Assembly (NCBI RefSeq): GCF_018131225.1
Contig: NZ_JAFCMM010000005.1
Coordinates: 1 to 64,000, forward strand
Length of the DNA stretch: 64,000 bases
Source: Bradyrhizobium sp. U87765 SZCCT0048
GTDB taxonomy: Bacteria > Pseudomonadota > Alphaproteobacteria > Rhizobiales > Xanthobacteraceae
Reading direction: 5' to 3'
Both the position numbers and the translations under genes were made by a program. The notes beneath the pieces were generated by a model. That model was given only the letters and a program-made list of their open reading frames with translations, was not told the origin of the DNA and did no database searches. Positions 33,704 to 42,725 of the stretch are shown piece after piece; within the stretch, counting starts at the first letter, position 1; each line of letters opens with the position of its first letter.

Positions 33704-34837
33704 TTATGGATTGGGGGTCGCCATCGGTGGCGTGACGGTGGGCGGCACTAGAAGATATCCTTTGATATGTGGACCTTCTACCGATGGCGCCTCGTCACGT
33801 CTGAACACCCGAAATTTCTTACGCTCCTTTCCATGTTCGGCGGGCGGAGCCGCTTCTTTAGGTCGCTGCTCGGTGTAGACATACATCGGGTTGCGCTTGC
33901 TCCCGAGCGCTGCCACCGGAACAATCGCCGCTCCTCCGGTCTTTGCTGCATTGGCAGTCACCGCGCCTGGCCCATTGATCCAGATCGTCAAGATGCTGTT
34001 TTGCTGAAGCGAGCCTGACGCTTCGACGGTCGGGGAATAATGGGTTGCGACGAGTGAATATTTGCCCTCGAGGCCGGTGATGATCTGAATGGTGAAAGTA
34101 TAGGTCATCTGCGAGGGGTCGGCGCTATCCGCCTTACTCGCGGTCGAGAGATAGTTTGCACTCAGCAATGCGCCATTGTCTCGCAACCAGGCGGCCATCG
34201 GCTTTTTGCCATTGACGAGAATGCGCGTGAATTTAGGGGCATACGCGCTCTGGCCGTCAGCAAATAGCTCTAATTCTGGAAGTTGGAGGTGCGGTCCGGT
34301 ATAGCAGCCGCGTTGCAGCGGATCGGAGGCATGATCGGTCGAAGTGAGCTCGGCGTCCTGCCTGATTAGGAAACTCCAGATGAGATCGTCGGTTGCCTGA
34401 GTCGAGATCGACGGAGCGACATGGTCGGTAGCCGTCGCAGTTGCGCTGATGATTTGCTTGAAATCGAATCCCGTTGCGCCGGCGAGTGCCGCCGATGAAT
34501 CCGTGACCTTGAGCTCTGTTGTATATGTGCCATAGAGCGTCGGTTCGACATCAAAATAGGCGTATTGTGCGAATGCCTGAGGTGGCGAAATCTTCTCCAG
34601 ATCCGCATAGGCGGTTTTCCGTCGCCGTTCGATCTCATAGAACGTCACGAGCTCGCAACGAATAGATTTCAGAAAGCCAGGGATCTGTCCTGCCGTGATT
34701 AGGCCGGACTGTGGATCGTGAACAAAGTAAAGGCTGGTACAGCCGCCGAGTTCTCCCATCAAGGAGAGGGCCGCGATGACAACGGCAACGAGACGGCGCA
34801 CACCAGATGCGCGCGATACATCAAATCGATTATGCAC
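33704..34837 (-). CDS. Uncharacterised lipoprotein in an AT-richer patch
   Basis: The 377-residue frame begins at GTG 34837. It has a lipoprotein signal: basic SGVRRL, hydrophobic VAVVIAALSLM and a lipobox LGGC with Cys33, so it is probably anchored in the outer membrane or inner-membrane outer leaflet. The remainder is polar, Thr/Ala/Ser-rich and beta-like, ending in a proline-rich tail (VPPTVTPPMATPNP). I recognise no family. Its base composition is visibly lower in GC than the neighbours, and it has no operon partner, which suggests acquisition from elsewhere. A longer start at 34954 is possible but would bury the signal peptide. Confidence 0.72.
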   Translation of the reverse strand: MHNRFDVSRASGVRRLVAVVIAALSLMGELGGCTSLYFVHDPQSGLITAGQIPGFLKSIRCELVTFYEIERRRKTAYADLEKISPPQAFAQYAYFDVEPTLYGTYTTELKVTDSSAALAGATGFDFKQIISATATATDHVAPSISTQATDDLIWSFLIRQDAELTSTDHASDPLQRGCYTGPHLQLPELELFADGQSAYAPKFTRILVNGKKPMAAWLRDNGALLSANYLSTASKADSADPSQMTYTFTIQIITGLEGKYSLVATHYSPTVEASGSLQQNSILTIWINGPGAVTANAAKTGGAAIVPVAALGSKRNPMYVYTEQRPKEAAPPAEHGKERKKFRVFRRDEAPSVEGPHIKGYLLVPPTVTPPMATPNP

Positions 34838-35020
34838 GGAAGCCCCCGCGCGGAAAGATTTAAGTAATAAGAAATAATGGTCATTCGATGAGAGAAGAGT
34901 CAATAGAGGCGTATTTTCAGTTCGCCCGTCCTTGGCTTTAGCTTGCAGCTTCACTCACGGGATTTTAGGTTGGTTCGGTCCTTTGGCCTGTGGCATCGAG
35001 GTGATCCTAGCCGTTGGTTC

Positions 35021-36043
35021 TCATCGTGCAACGGCTTGCCTGTTCGACCGGTGCGCCGTCCAGATGCGCCTCGTGAGCCCTACGAGGCCCATCGGCGCAA
35101 CCAGCACGAGGCCGATCAGGACGATGCCGAAGATCGCCGACGGAGCGGCCTTCGAGACCTGGTCGGCGAGGTTGGGCAACAGCACGACGAACGCCGCGCC
35201 GATCGGTGCGCCGATGATCGAGGTGTTGCCGCCGATAACCGAGCCGACCAGCAGGCTGATCGACAGCGTCACCGTGAACGTGTCCGGCGAGACGAATTCC
35301 GTCGCCAGCGCCGCGAGAGCGCCGGCGAGGCCGGCGTAGAGCGCGGAGACCGCGAAGGTCGTCGACTTGGTGATCGCGAGATCGATACCCATCGCTTCGG
35401 CGGCGGTCGGATTGTCGCGGACCGCGACGATGGCGCGGCCGATCCGGCCGGAGAGGATGTTGCGGCCGAGCCAGAACGCCAGCACCGCCACGATGATGCA
35501 GACGCTATAGAGCCACTGGTCGTCGCTCAGCGGCAGCCCCCATGGCGCCTGGGGCTTTGATAGCACGAGGCCCTGAACGCCGCCGGTCCACGGCTCCAGC
35601 ATGTGCGACTTGAGGACGTAGGGTGTCGTGACGGCCAGGGAGAAGGTCGCAAGGCCGAGGTAGACGCCCTCGAGGCGGAGCGCGGGGAAGCCGAACAGGA
35701 AGCCGACGACGAAGCAGCAGATGGCGGCGGTCGGCACGGCGGCCCAGGAGGGCGCCGTCTCGGTCGCCAGCAGGATGCCGGTGACATAGGCGCCGATGGC
35801 GAAGAACGCGCCTTGCCCGAGCGAGATCTGGCCATTGAAGCCCGCAAGGATGTTCAATCCGAGAATCGCGATCGCGTAGATGGCGATCATGGTCAGCACG
35901 AACAGCTGGTAGCCGGAGGCGAGGCAGGGTGCCGCAACGGCGACGCAGGCGCCGGCCGCGATCAACAGCGGCGTCAGCCGGGCGCCGCCGGGCGGCCAGC
36001 GAGTGGAGGGCGTCTGGAGCGTGGGTTTGGCGATCGTCGTCAT
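35021..36043 (-). CDS. livM: LIV-type ABC transporter permease (LivM family)
   Basis: The 340-residue inner-membrane permease has about ten helices and the LivM marks: ILGLNILAGFNGQISLGQGAFFAIGAYVT near residue 80 and VRDNPTAAEAMGID in the cytoplasmic coupling loop near 215. The start at 36043 was chosen over an upstream in-frame ATG because it matches the usual N-terminus. It is the last gene of the livG-livF-livH-livM operon. With the divergent binding protein it would form an importer for amides, amino acids or similar nitrogenous solutes. Confidence 0.94.
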   Translation of the reverse strand: MTTIAKPTLQTPSTRWPPGGARLTPLLIAAGACVAVAAPCLASGYQLFVLTMIAIYAIAILGLNILAGFNGQISLGQGAFFAIGAYVTGILLATETAPSWAAVPTAAICCFVVGFLFGFPALRLEGVYLGLATFSLAVTTPYVLKSHMLEPWTGGVQGLVLSKPQAPWGLPLSDDQWLYSVCIIVAVLAFWLGRNILSGRIGRAIVAVRDNPTAAEAMGIDLAITKSTTFAVSALYAGLAGALAALATEFVSPDTFTVTLSISLLVGSVIGGNTSIIGAPIGAAFVVLLPNLADQVSKAAPSAIFGIVLIGLVLVAPMGLVGLTRRIWTAHRSNRQAVAR

Positions 36044-36098
36044 GACATCTGCTTTCGTCGAAACAGGTGAGTCGGGTTGGCGGCGCGATCCGGCGGGA

Positions 36099-36968
36099 TC
36101 ACACCCGGCGGACAATGGCGCGGCCGAACAGGCCGGCGGGGCGCACCAGCAGCACTGCGAGGATGATCGCGAGCGCGACGGCGAGCTTGAGTTCGGTGCC
36201 TACCACGTAGGCGCCGGCGAGGGTTTCGACGACGCCGACCGCGAAGCCGCCGGCCGCCGCGCCCCACGGGTTGTTGATGCCGCCGAGCAGCGCGCCGGCG
36301 AAGCCGTAGAGCAGGATGCCGCTCATCATGTTGGGGTCGAGATAGAACATCGGCGCGGCCATCATGCCGGCGACGGCTCCGATCGCGCCGGCGAGGCCCC
36401 AGCCGAGACTGAGCATCAGGCCGACACGCACGCCGACGAGCCGGCAGGATGCCGGGTTCTGCGCGGCGGCGCGCATCATCAGGCCGAGCGGCGTGAAGCG
36501 GAAGAAGCCATAGACCAGCACGAGCACCAGCAGGGTCGTCGCGATCATGCCAATCTCGTGGCCGGAAAGGGCGCGCCCGAACGGCATGCTGTCGGGGAAC
36601 GGGCTCGGAAAGCTCTTGATGGTGTAGCCGAAGATCGCGCCGGCGAGGCTGTTGATGACCACCAGGAGGCCGATGAACACGATGACGATGCTGACGACCG
36701 GGCCGCGGTCGACGCGGCGCACGACCAGCCGCTCGATCGCCATGCCGGCGAGGAACGCGAAGCCGAGCGTGACCGCGAAGGTGAGCCAGTAGGGCAGGCC
36801 GGCCTCGATCAGGGCCCATGCGACATAGGTGCTGAACATCGCCATCTCGCCCTGGGCGAAGTTCACGTGATGGGTGGACTGGTAGATCATCACCAGCGCC
36901 AGGGCGAGCGTGGCATAGATGCCGCCGACCGCGAGGCCGGACAGTGCCTGCTGCAGGATTCCGCTCAT
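36099..36968 (-). CDS. livH: LIV-type ABC transporter permease (LivH family)
   Basis: The 289-residue permease has about eight helices with the LivH N-terminus LQQALSGLAVGGIYATLALALVMIY, the THHVNFAQGEMAMFSTYVAW segment, and the coupling loop MRAAAQNPASCRLVGV near residue 175. It is the second inner-membrane subunit of the importer. It lies 14 bp after livF and 55 bp before livM on the minus strand. Confidence 0.94.
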   Translation of the reverse strand: MSGILQQALSGLAVGGIYATLALALVMIYQSTHHVNFAQGEMAMFSTYVAWALIEAGLPYWLTFAVTLGFAFLAGMAIERLVVRRVDRGPVVSIVIVFIGLLVVINSLAGAIFGYTIKSFPSPFPDSMPFGRALSGHEIGMIATTLLVLVLVYGFFRFTPLGLMMRAAAQNPASCRLVGVRVGLMLSLGWGLAGAIGAVAGMMAAPMFYLDPNMMSGILLYGFAGALLGGINNPWGAAAGGFAVGVVETLAGAYVVGTELKLAVALAIILAVLLVRPAGLFGRAIVRRV

Positions 36969-36982
36969 CGCATCCGTTCCTT

Positions 36983-37699
36983 TCAGTAGCCGAGATAGGA
37001 GCGCCGCACATTCTCGTCGGTGCTGAGCGCGTCCGCCGATCCGCTCATCACGACGCGGCCGGTCTCCATCAGATAGGCGTCGTCGGCCAGCGCCAGCGCG
37101 ACCCTGGCGTTCTGCTCGACCAGCAGCATCGCTACGCCTTCGTCGCGGTTGATGACGCGGAGGATCGAGAAGATCTGCTCGACGATGATCGGTGCGAGGC
37201 CGAACGACGGCTCGTCGAGCAGCAGCAGGCGGGGCCGCAGCATCAGCGCGCGGGAGATCGCCAGCATCTGCTGCTCGCCGCCGGACAGCGTTCCGGCCTG
37301 CTGGCTGCGCCGCTCGAACAGCCGGGGAAAATAGCCGTAGATGCGGGCGAAGTCGTCGCGCACGCGGCCGCGATCGCGCCGGGTGCAGGCGCCGAGCGTC
37401 AGGTTCTCCTCGACCGTGAGCCCGGCGAACGTGCCGCGGCCGTCGGGGACATGGGCGACGCCGGAGCGGGCGATGCTTTCGGTCGACAGGCGGTCGATGC
37501 GGTGGCCGCCAAGGCGCACTTCGCCGTCGAGCTGCACCATCATGTTGCAGAGTGCGCGCAGCAGCGTCGTCTTGCCGGCGCCGTTGGCGCCGAGCAGCGT
37601 GACGATGCGGCCTTCGTCGATGCGCAGGTCGATGTGCTGCAGCACATGCACCCGGCCGTAGCGCGCGCTGACGTCGCGCATTTCGAGAAGAGCGGTCAT
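36983..37699 (-). CDS. livF: LIV-type ABC transporter ATPase (LivF family)
   Basis: The 238-residue ATPase has Walker A GANGAGKTT (about residue 36), signature LSGGEQQMLAISRAL near 138 and Walker B RLLLLDEPSFGLAP. The short length and the RSYLGY end are typical of LivF. Its start overlaps the end of livG by 4 bp (ATGA), indicating coupled translation of the two ATPases. Confidence 0.95.
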   Translation of the reverse strand: MTALLEMRDVSARYGRVHVLQHIDLRIDEGRIVTLLGANGAGKTTLLRALCNMMVQLDGEVRLGGHRIDRLSTESIARSGVAHVPDGRGTFAGLTVEENLTLGACTRRDRGRVRDDFARIYGYFPRLFERRSQQAGTLSGGEQQMLAISRALMLRPRLLLLDEPSFGLAPIIVEQIFSILRVINRDEGVAMLLVEQNARVALALADDAYLMETGRVVMSGSADALSTDENVRRSYLGY

Positions 37700-38466
37700 G
37701 CGGTGCCTCCGAGATAGGCGCGGATCACGTCCGGGTTGCTGCGGACCTCGTCCGGAGTGCCTTCGGCGATCTTCTGGCCGAAGTCGAACGCGACGACCTT
37801 GTCGGACACCCGCATCACCAGGTTGAGATGATGCTCCACCAGCAGCACGGTGAGGCGAAAGCGGTCACGGATTGCGACAATGAGTGCGCGCAGGTCGTCG
37901 ACCTCCTCGTGGTTGAGCCCGCCGGCCGGCTCGTCCAGCAGCAGCAGGTCGGGCTGCGACGCCAGCGCGCGGGCGAGCTCGACCCGCTTCTGGGTGGCGA
38001 AGGTGAGCCGGTTGACCGGCAGGCCCGCGATCGCGGTGAGGTCGAGCCGCTCCATCAGTTCGTCGGCCTGCCGCGCCAGCGCGGCCTCCGAGCGCCTGAA
38101 GCGGCCGAGCTGAAGCGCAGCGTCGAGAAAGCCGCCGCGGCTGTGGCAGTGGCCGCCGACCATGATGTTCTCGCGAACGGTCATGGAGCCGAACAGGGCG
38201 AGGTTCTGGAAGGTGCGGCCGATCCCAAGGCCGGCCATACGATGGCGCGGCACGCCGCCGATCGGGGTACCCTTGAACAGGATGCTACCGCCGTTGGCGT
38301 CGTAGAGGCGGCTCAGGCAATTGAACAGCGTTGTCTTGCCGGCGCCGTTCGGGCCGATGATGCCGCAGATCTGGCCTGCGCCGACCGCGAAGGAAATGCC
38401 GTTGAGCGCCTTCACCCCGCCAAAGCGGATCGACAGATCGCTCACTTGAAGAATGGCCTCGCTCAT
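37696..38466 (-). CDS. livG: LIV-type ABC transporter ATPase (LivG family)
   Basis: The 256-residue ATPase has Walker A GPNGAGKTT near residue 40 and Walker B LLLLDEPAGGLNHEE. The signature motif reads LTFATQKRVELARAL, where the usual glycine of LSxGQ is an alanine; LivG proteins vary here but this is unusual. ATG 38466 was chosen; 38490 is also in frame. It is the first gene of the minus-strand liv operon, 142 bp from the divergent amidase. A TTGTCGACAA palindrome in that gap is likely to control both. Confidence 0.93.
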   Translation of the reverse strand: MSEAILQVSDLSIRFGGVKALNGISFAVGAGQICGIIGPNGAGKTTLFNCLSRLYDANGGSILFKGTPIGGVPRHRMAGLGIGRTFQNLALFGSMTVRENIMVGGHCHSRGGFLDAALQLGRFRRSEAALARQADELMERLDLTAIAGLPVNRLTFATQKRVELARALASQPDLLLLDEPAGGLNHEEVDDLRALIVAIRDRFRLTVLLVEHHLNLVMRVSDKVVAFDFGQKIAEGTPDEVRSNPDVIRAYLGGTA

Positions 38467-38513
38467 CGTTCCGCCCGTTGTTGTGCTCATCCAGTTTCTC
38501 AGATCCGGATTTA

Positions 38514-38523
38514 TTGTCGACAA
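38514..38523. promoter_or_regulatory. Palindrome TTGTCGACAA in the liv/amidase divergent promoter (candidate GntR site)
   Basis: This perfect 10-bp palindrome has the TTGT-ACAA form of FadR/FCD-type GntR operators. It sits in an AT-rich part of the gap between livG and the first amidase. The same palindrome recurs at 42276-42287 upstream of ridA, and an FCD-GntR gene lies between. Confidence 0.7.
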
Positions 38524-38608
38524 AAAATTTTAATCAGTATATTTCAGATATGCAACAATTCTGGGCAGGGTCGCCCTGCGGCATTGTGGAAGGCGGACGT
38601 CGGATCCC

Positions 38609-40087
38609 ATGGAAGAGCTTGTCAGGCGCACCGCGTGCGAGATCGTCGGCCTGCTCCAGCGCGGTGAAGTTTCGCCGCTGGAGCTGATCAATGTCGCCCA
38701 GCGCCGGATCGAGGCCGTCGAGCCCGCCCTGAATGCGGTGCCGACGCTGTGCCTGGAGCGGGCCCGCGACCGCGCCCGGGCTTTCGATCGGCAAGCGGCC
38801 GGAGGCGCTGCGGGCCGCTTCCTCCACGGCCTGCCCGTTCTCATCAAGGACAACACCGCCGTGGCCGGCGTGCGCACGACCTATGGCTCACTGGTCCACG
38901 CCGCCAACATCCCGGCGCAGTCGGACCTCGTGGTGCAGCGCCTCGAGGCCGGCGGCGCGATCGTGATGGGCAAGACCAACACGCCGGAGTTCGCCGCCGG
39001 CGGCAACACCTACAATGCGGTGTTCGGCACGACCCGCAATCCATGGGACCTGCGGACGACGCCCGGTGGCTCCTCGGGCGGCGCCGCGGCGGCGCTGGCC
39101 GCGGGCGAGGCCTGGCTCGCGTCGGGCAATGATTTCGCCGGCAGCGTGCGGCTGCCGGCGAGCTTCTGTTCCATCGTCGGGCTGCGGCCGACGCCCGGGC
39201 GCATCGCGCGAGGGCCGACGCGGCAGCCCTATTCGCCGCTGTCGGTCGAGGGCTGCATGGCGCGCACCGTCGAGGATGTCGCGCTCGCGCTCGACGTCGA
39301 GGCCGGCGATCATCTGCTCGATCCGCTGTCGCTGCCGCGTCCCGAAGCAGGCTATCGCGCCTCCCTCGACCGGGCCTTCGCGCCGGCCCGCGTCGCGTTC
39401 AGTCCGGATCTTGGCCTCGTGCCGGTCGATCCGGAGGTCAGGGCGATCTGCGCTGCGGCGGCGCTGCGCTTGCAGGATGCCGGCTGCAGCCTCGATGAGG
39501 CGCATCCCGATCTGGCGGTCGCCGACTGGATCTTCGAGACGCTGCGCGCCTTCATCTATGTCGAGCGCGTCGGGCCGCTGCTCGCCGCGCACCGCGCGCA
39601 GCTCGGCGCCCACGTCGTCGAGAACACCGAGCGCGGTCTCGCGCTCGGGATCGAGGAGCTGATGCGCGCCCATGTCGCTCATGGCGAGCTCTATCGCCGT
39701 GCCGTGGCCTTCTTCGCCGATTTCGACGTTCTGATCTGTCCCACGGCGATCACGCCGCCGTTCGATGCGACAATGACCCATCTCGACGCGCTGCAGGGTC
39801 GGAGCTTCGCCACCTATGTCGGCTGGATGGCGCTGACGTCGGCGGTCACGCTGATGGGATGTCCGGCGCTGTCGTTGCCTTGCGGCTTCACGTCCGCGGG
39901 GCTGCCGGTCGGGCTGCAGATCATCGGGCCGCCGCGACAGGAGCTGCGGGTGCTCGCCATCGCAAGGCGCCTCGAAGCGCTGCTGGCGCTGCCGCGCACG
40001 CCGATCGAGCCACGCCCTGTCGCGCTGCCGGTCGCCGGCGGCGCGCCGTCGTTCAATCCGGACCTATCCCAGAGGAGCGTAGGATGA
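38609..40087 (+). CDS. Amidase-signature-family amidase (first of three)
   Basis: The 492-residue amidase has the Ser-cisSer-Lys triad in order: Lys in GLPVLIKDNTAV, cis-Ser in TTPGGSSGGAAAAL, and the nucleophile in SGNDFAGSVRLPA. That last motif differs from the usual GxDxGGSIRxPA, with Ala for one Gly, although the nucleophilic Ser stays. Family members hydrolyse carboxamides to acids and ammonia. Its TGA overlaps the ATG of the next gene (ATGA), a binding protein, so uptake and hydrolysis are coupled. It is divergent from the liv operon. Confidence 0.93.
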   Translation: MEELVRRTACEIVGLLQRGEVSPLELINVAQRRIEAVEPALNAVPTLCLERARDRARAFDRQAAGGAAGRFLHGLPVLIKDNTAVAGVRTTYGSLVHAANIPAQSDLVVQRLEAGGAIVMGKTNTPEFAAGGNTYNAVFGTTRNPWDLRTTPGGSSGGAAAALAAGEAWLASGNDFAGSVRLPASFCSIVGLRPTPGRIARGPTRQPYSPLSVEGCMARTVEDVALALDVEAGDHLLDPLSLPRPEAGYRASLDRAFAPARVAFSPDLGLVPVDPEVRAICAAAALRLQDAGCSLDEAHPDLAVADWIFETLRAFIYVERVGPLLAAHRAQLGAHVVENTERGLALGIEELMRAHVAHGELYRRAVAFFADFDVLICPTAITPPFDATMTHLDALQGRSFATYVGWMALTSAVTLMGCPALSLPCGFTSAGLPVGLQIIGPPRQELRVLAIARRLEALLALPRTPIEPRPVALPVAGGAPSFNPDLSQRSVG

Positions 40088-41289
40088 GATATCACCGCGT
40101 GCTTGATGGACTGATCGTGCTGACGCTGCTGACGTCGATGGCGGCAGCCGGCGAACGCAAATATGATCCGGGTGCGACCGACAGCGAAATCAAGATCGGG
40201 CAGACCATGCCCTACAGCGGTCCGAATTCGACCTTCGGCGTCTACGGCCGCGTCCAGGCGGCGTACTTTCAGAAGATCAACGATGATGGCGGCATCAATG
40301 GCCGCAAGATCAATTTCATCTCGCTGGACGATGCCTACAGTCCGCCAAAGACGGTCGAGCAGACGCGTCGTCTCGTGGAGAGCGAGCAGGTGCTGCTCGA
40401 TTTCTCGCCGCTCGGCACCGCGCCGAACACCGCGATCCAGAAATATCTCAACACCAAGAAGGTGCCGCAGCTGTTCGTGATCGGCGGCGCCAGCAAGTGG
40501 GGCGACCCGGCGCGCTTCCACTGGACCATGAGCTGGCAGCCCAGCTACTACGACGAGGCGCGGGTGTTCGCGCAGCAGGCGCTGGCGCGGGTGCCGAACC
40601 CGAAGATCGCCATCCTGTCGCAGAACGACGATTATGGTCGCGACTATGTCAAGGGCATCAAGGACGAGCTGGGGCCGCGCGCGGCGGAGCTGATCGTCAA
40701 GGAGCTGACCTATGAGGTCACCGATCCGTCGATCGACTCGCAGATCATCTCGCTGCAACAGTCCGGCGCCAATGTCTTCATGAACATCGCCATCCCGAAG
40801 TTCGCCGCGCAGGCGATCCGCAAGGCCAGCGACATCGACTGGCATCCGCTGCAGTTCGTCAACAGCCTGTCGTCCAGCGTCGGCACGGTGCTGAAGCCCG
40901 CCGGTCTCGAGAAGGCGAGGGGTATTGTCACTACCGCGTTCTACAAGGATCCGACCGATCCGACGTGGCAGAACGATGCGGAATACCTTGCGTGGGTGTC
41001 GTTCATGAAGAAGTACTTTCCGGACGGCAAGCTCGACGACAGCAACAATGTGTTCGGCTACATGCTGGCCCAGACCATGGTGCAGGTGCTCAAGCAGTGC
41101 GGCGACGAGCTGACGCGGGAAAACGTCATGCGCCAGGCGGCGAATCTCAAGGATTTCACGCCGGCGATGATCCTGCCGGGAATCCGCATCAACACCAGTC
41201 CCGACAACTACTATCCGATCCGGCAATTCCAGCCGCGGCGGTTCGACGGCGAACGCTGGGTCGACGACGGCGCCGTGATCAGCCGTTGA
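40084..41289 (+). CDS. LIV-type periplasmic substrate-binding protein
   Basis: The 401-residue precursor has a Sec signal (basic MRYHR, hydrophobic VLDGLIVLTLLTSM, then AAAG). The mature part follows the Leu/Ile/Val-binding pattern, with the IKIGQTMPYSGPNSTFGVYG first strand and the KINDDGGINGRKINFISLDD region. This is the periplasmic partner for livMHFG encoded divergently 118 bp beyond the amidase. Its start overlaps the amidase stop by 4 bp. Ligand unknown, but the surrounding amidases suggest an amide or peptide-like compound. Confidence 0.93.
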   Translation: MRYHRVLDGLIVLTLLTSMAAAGERKYDPGATDSEIKIGQTMPYSGPNSTFGVYGRVQAAYFQKINDDGGINGRKINFISLDDAYSPPKTVEQTRRLVESEQVLLDFSPLGTAPNTAIQKYLNTKKVPQLFVIGGASKWGDPARFHWTMSWQPSYYDEARVFAQQALARVPNPKIAILSQNDDYGRDYVKGIKDELGPRAAELIVKELTYEVTDPSIDSQIISLQQSGANVFMNIAIPKFAAQAIRKASDIDWHPLQFVNSLSSSVGTVLKPAGLEKARGIVTTAFYKDPTDPTWQNDAEYLAWVSFMKKYFPDGKLDDSNNVFGYMLAQTMVQVLKQCGDELTRENVMRQAANLKDFTPAMILPGIRINTSPDNYYPIRQFQPRRFDGERWVDDGAVISR

Positions 41290-41320
41290 GCACAACGCGG
41301 CATCGCCCCTTTCTTCGTGT

Positions 41321-41332
41321 CCACATTTGTGG
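41321..41332. promoter_or_regulatory. Dyad CCACATTTGTGG upstream of the GntR gene
   Basis: CCACA and TGTGG are perfect 5-bp arms around TT, in the 146-bp gap before the GntR regulator and about 100 bp upstream of its start. It could be an operator or a weak hairpin. It differs from the TTGTCGACAA sites, so support is modest. Confidence 0.3.
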
Positions 41333-41435
41333 CACTCCTGTTTACACAATGCACTTCGCGGGAGCGCGGATCTGATTCCATCCGCGCCCATGGCCGAAGG
41401 AGGAGAGCGCGCGAGCGAGGGAGGCGCGTGAAGCA

Positions 41436-42125
41436 ATGGCATCGAAGGCAAAAGTCAAGCTGACGCGCGTCGAGGTGATCGCCAGGGAGCTCGAGGAAGA
41501 CATCTTCCTCGGCCGCCTCAAACCGCAGAGCAAGCTCGACGAAACCGAACTCGCCAGGCGCTTCAAGGCTTCCCGGACGCCGGTGCGCGAGGCGCTGTAT
41601 CATCTGGCGTCTGCCGGCCTTGTCGAGATCCGGCCGCGGCAGGCGGCGGTGGTTGCGTCGCTGACCCTGCGGCGTCTGCTCGAACTGATCGCGATCATGG
41701 CGCATCTCGAGGATCTGGCCGCGCGGCTCGCGGCCGTTCACATGACCGATGCCGAAATCGCCCAGTTGGAAAAGATCCACAAGACCTGTGCGGCCAGCGC
41801 GGCCAAGGGCGATTCCAGCGGCTATTATGCGTCCAGCAAGCAGTTTCATGAGCTGATCTATCTGGGATCGCGCAACCAGTCGCTGGCCGAGATGGCGCAC
41901 AACATCCGCAACCGGATCTTTCCGTACCTGCGCAACCAGCTCAACATCGGCGACCGCCTCGCGCGCTCGATCGACGAGCATGAGCGGGTGTTCAAGGCGA
42001 TCAAGGCGCGCGACGCCGAGGCCGCCGCCAAGCTGATGCGCGAGCACGTGATCCAGCAGGGCGAAGTGTTCTCGAACTTCATTTCCGCGCTGCCGAGCGC
42101 CGACACCATGGTCGCGCTCGCCTGA
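41436..42125 (+). CDS. GntR-family regulator, FCD subfamily
   Basis: The 229-residue protein has an N-terminal winged helix-turn-helix (about 10-75, including SKLDETELARRFKASRTPVREALYHLASAGLVE) and an all-helical FCD effector domain. The FCD metal and ligand histidines are visible in FHELIYLGSRN and in the later DEHERVFKAI and MREHV. The length is standard. GAGGGAGGCG precedes the start. It lies between the binding protein and ridA of the amidase island and is the natural candidate to bind the shared palindromes. Confidence 0.94.
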   Translation: MASKAKVKLTRVEVIARELEEDIFLGRLKPQSKLDETELARRFKASRTPVREALYHLASAGLVEIRPRQAAVVASLTLRRLLELIAIMAHLEDLAARLAAVHMTDAEIAQLEKIHKTCAASAAKGDSSGYYASSKQFHELIYLGSRNQSLAEMAHNIRNRIFPYLRNQLNIGDRLARSIDEHERVFKAIKARDAEAAAKLMREHVIQQGEVFSNFISALPSADTMVALA

Positions 42126-42275
42126 GGCGCCGTCCGCGCGCCATGTCCTGATCACCGTCGATGTGTTCGCGCCGCGCTCGCCATCGCGCCGGCGCCGCGA
42201 TGTCCTGCGTCCGGCATGCGGTCGCGGGCGGTTGACGGCTGCCGGCCAGCGTGTCTAGTATGCAAAAAGACAGAA

Positions 42276-42287
42276 ATTGTCGACAAT
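42276..42287. promoter_or_regulatory. 12-bp palindrome ATTGTCGACAAT upstream of ridA (candidate GntR site)
   Basis: ATTGTCGACAAT is a perfect 12-bp palindrome 16 bp before the ridA ATG. Its inner TTGTCGACAA is identical to the site in the liv/amidase promoter 3.8 kb away. The form and the FCD-GntR gene just upstream make regulation by that protein likely. Confidence 0.72.
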
Positions 42288-42302
42288 AATGGAGTAGAAA
42301 TT

Positions 42303-42689
42303 ATGCCTGTTACCCCCGTCATTCCCGTGGGCGCCGCCCCGCCGCTCGCGCCGTACTCGCCCGCGATCAAGGCCGGCGGCTGGGTCTTCGTGTCCGGCAT
42401 GCTGGCGATCGACGCCCACGGCGCCATCGTCGGCGTCGGCGACGTGCAGGCCCAGACCCGCCATGTGCTGGAAGCGATCAAGGCAACGCTGGCTGCCGCC
42501 GGCGGCTCGCTCGCCGACATCGTGCAGAACCAGATCTTCCTGAAGGACATGGCCGACTACGCCCGGGTCAACGAGATCTACGCGACCTATTTCCCCGCCC
42601 ATCCGCCGGCGCGCTATTGCATCCGCGCCGACCTCGTGAAGCCTGAATTTCTGGTCGAGATCGTCGCGACCGCCTACGTCGGCGCCTAG
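42303..42689 (+). CDS. ridA: RidA-family enamine/imine deaminase
   Basis: The 128-residue protein has the RidA/YjgF fold. It includes APPLAPYSPAIKAGGWVFVSGMLA near the start, the DVQAQTRHVLEAIKATLAAAGGSLADI helix region, and the catalytic arginine in ARYCIRADL near residue 105. RidA proteins hydrolyse reactive enamines such as 2- or 3-aminoacrylate; some (RutC) act in nitrogen-compound catabolism. It follows the palindromic operator and precedes two amidase genes in the same direction, so it is probably a pathway enzyme or detoxifier of an amide-derived intermediate. Confidence 0.92.
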   Translation: MPVTPVIPVGAAPPLAPYSPAIKAGGWVFVSGMLAIDAHGAIVGVGDVQAQTRHVLEAIKATLAAAGGSLADIVQNQIFLKDMADYARVNEIYATYFPAHPPARYCIRADLVKPEFLVEIVATAYVGA

Positions 42690-42725
42690 CGCCGCTTTCG
42701 TCAGCCAGAGGCCGTGAGGGCACAG

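Noticed and set aside
33558..33878. A 106-codon plus-strand frame after the PACE terminator
   Set aside because: It overlaps the lipoprotein gene and has Ser/Arg-rich sequence without hydrophobic or domain structure.
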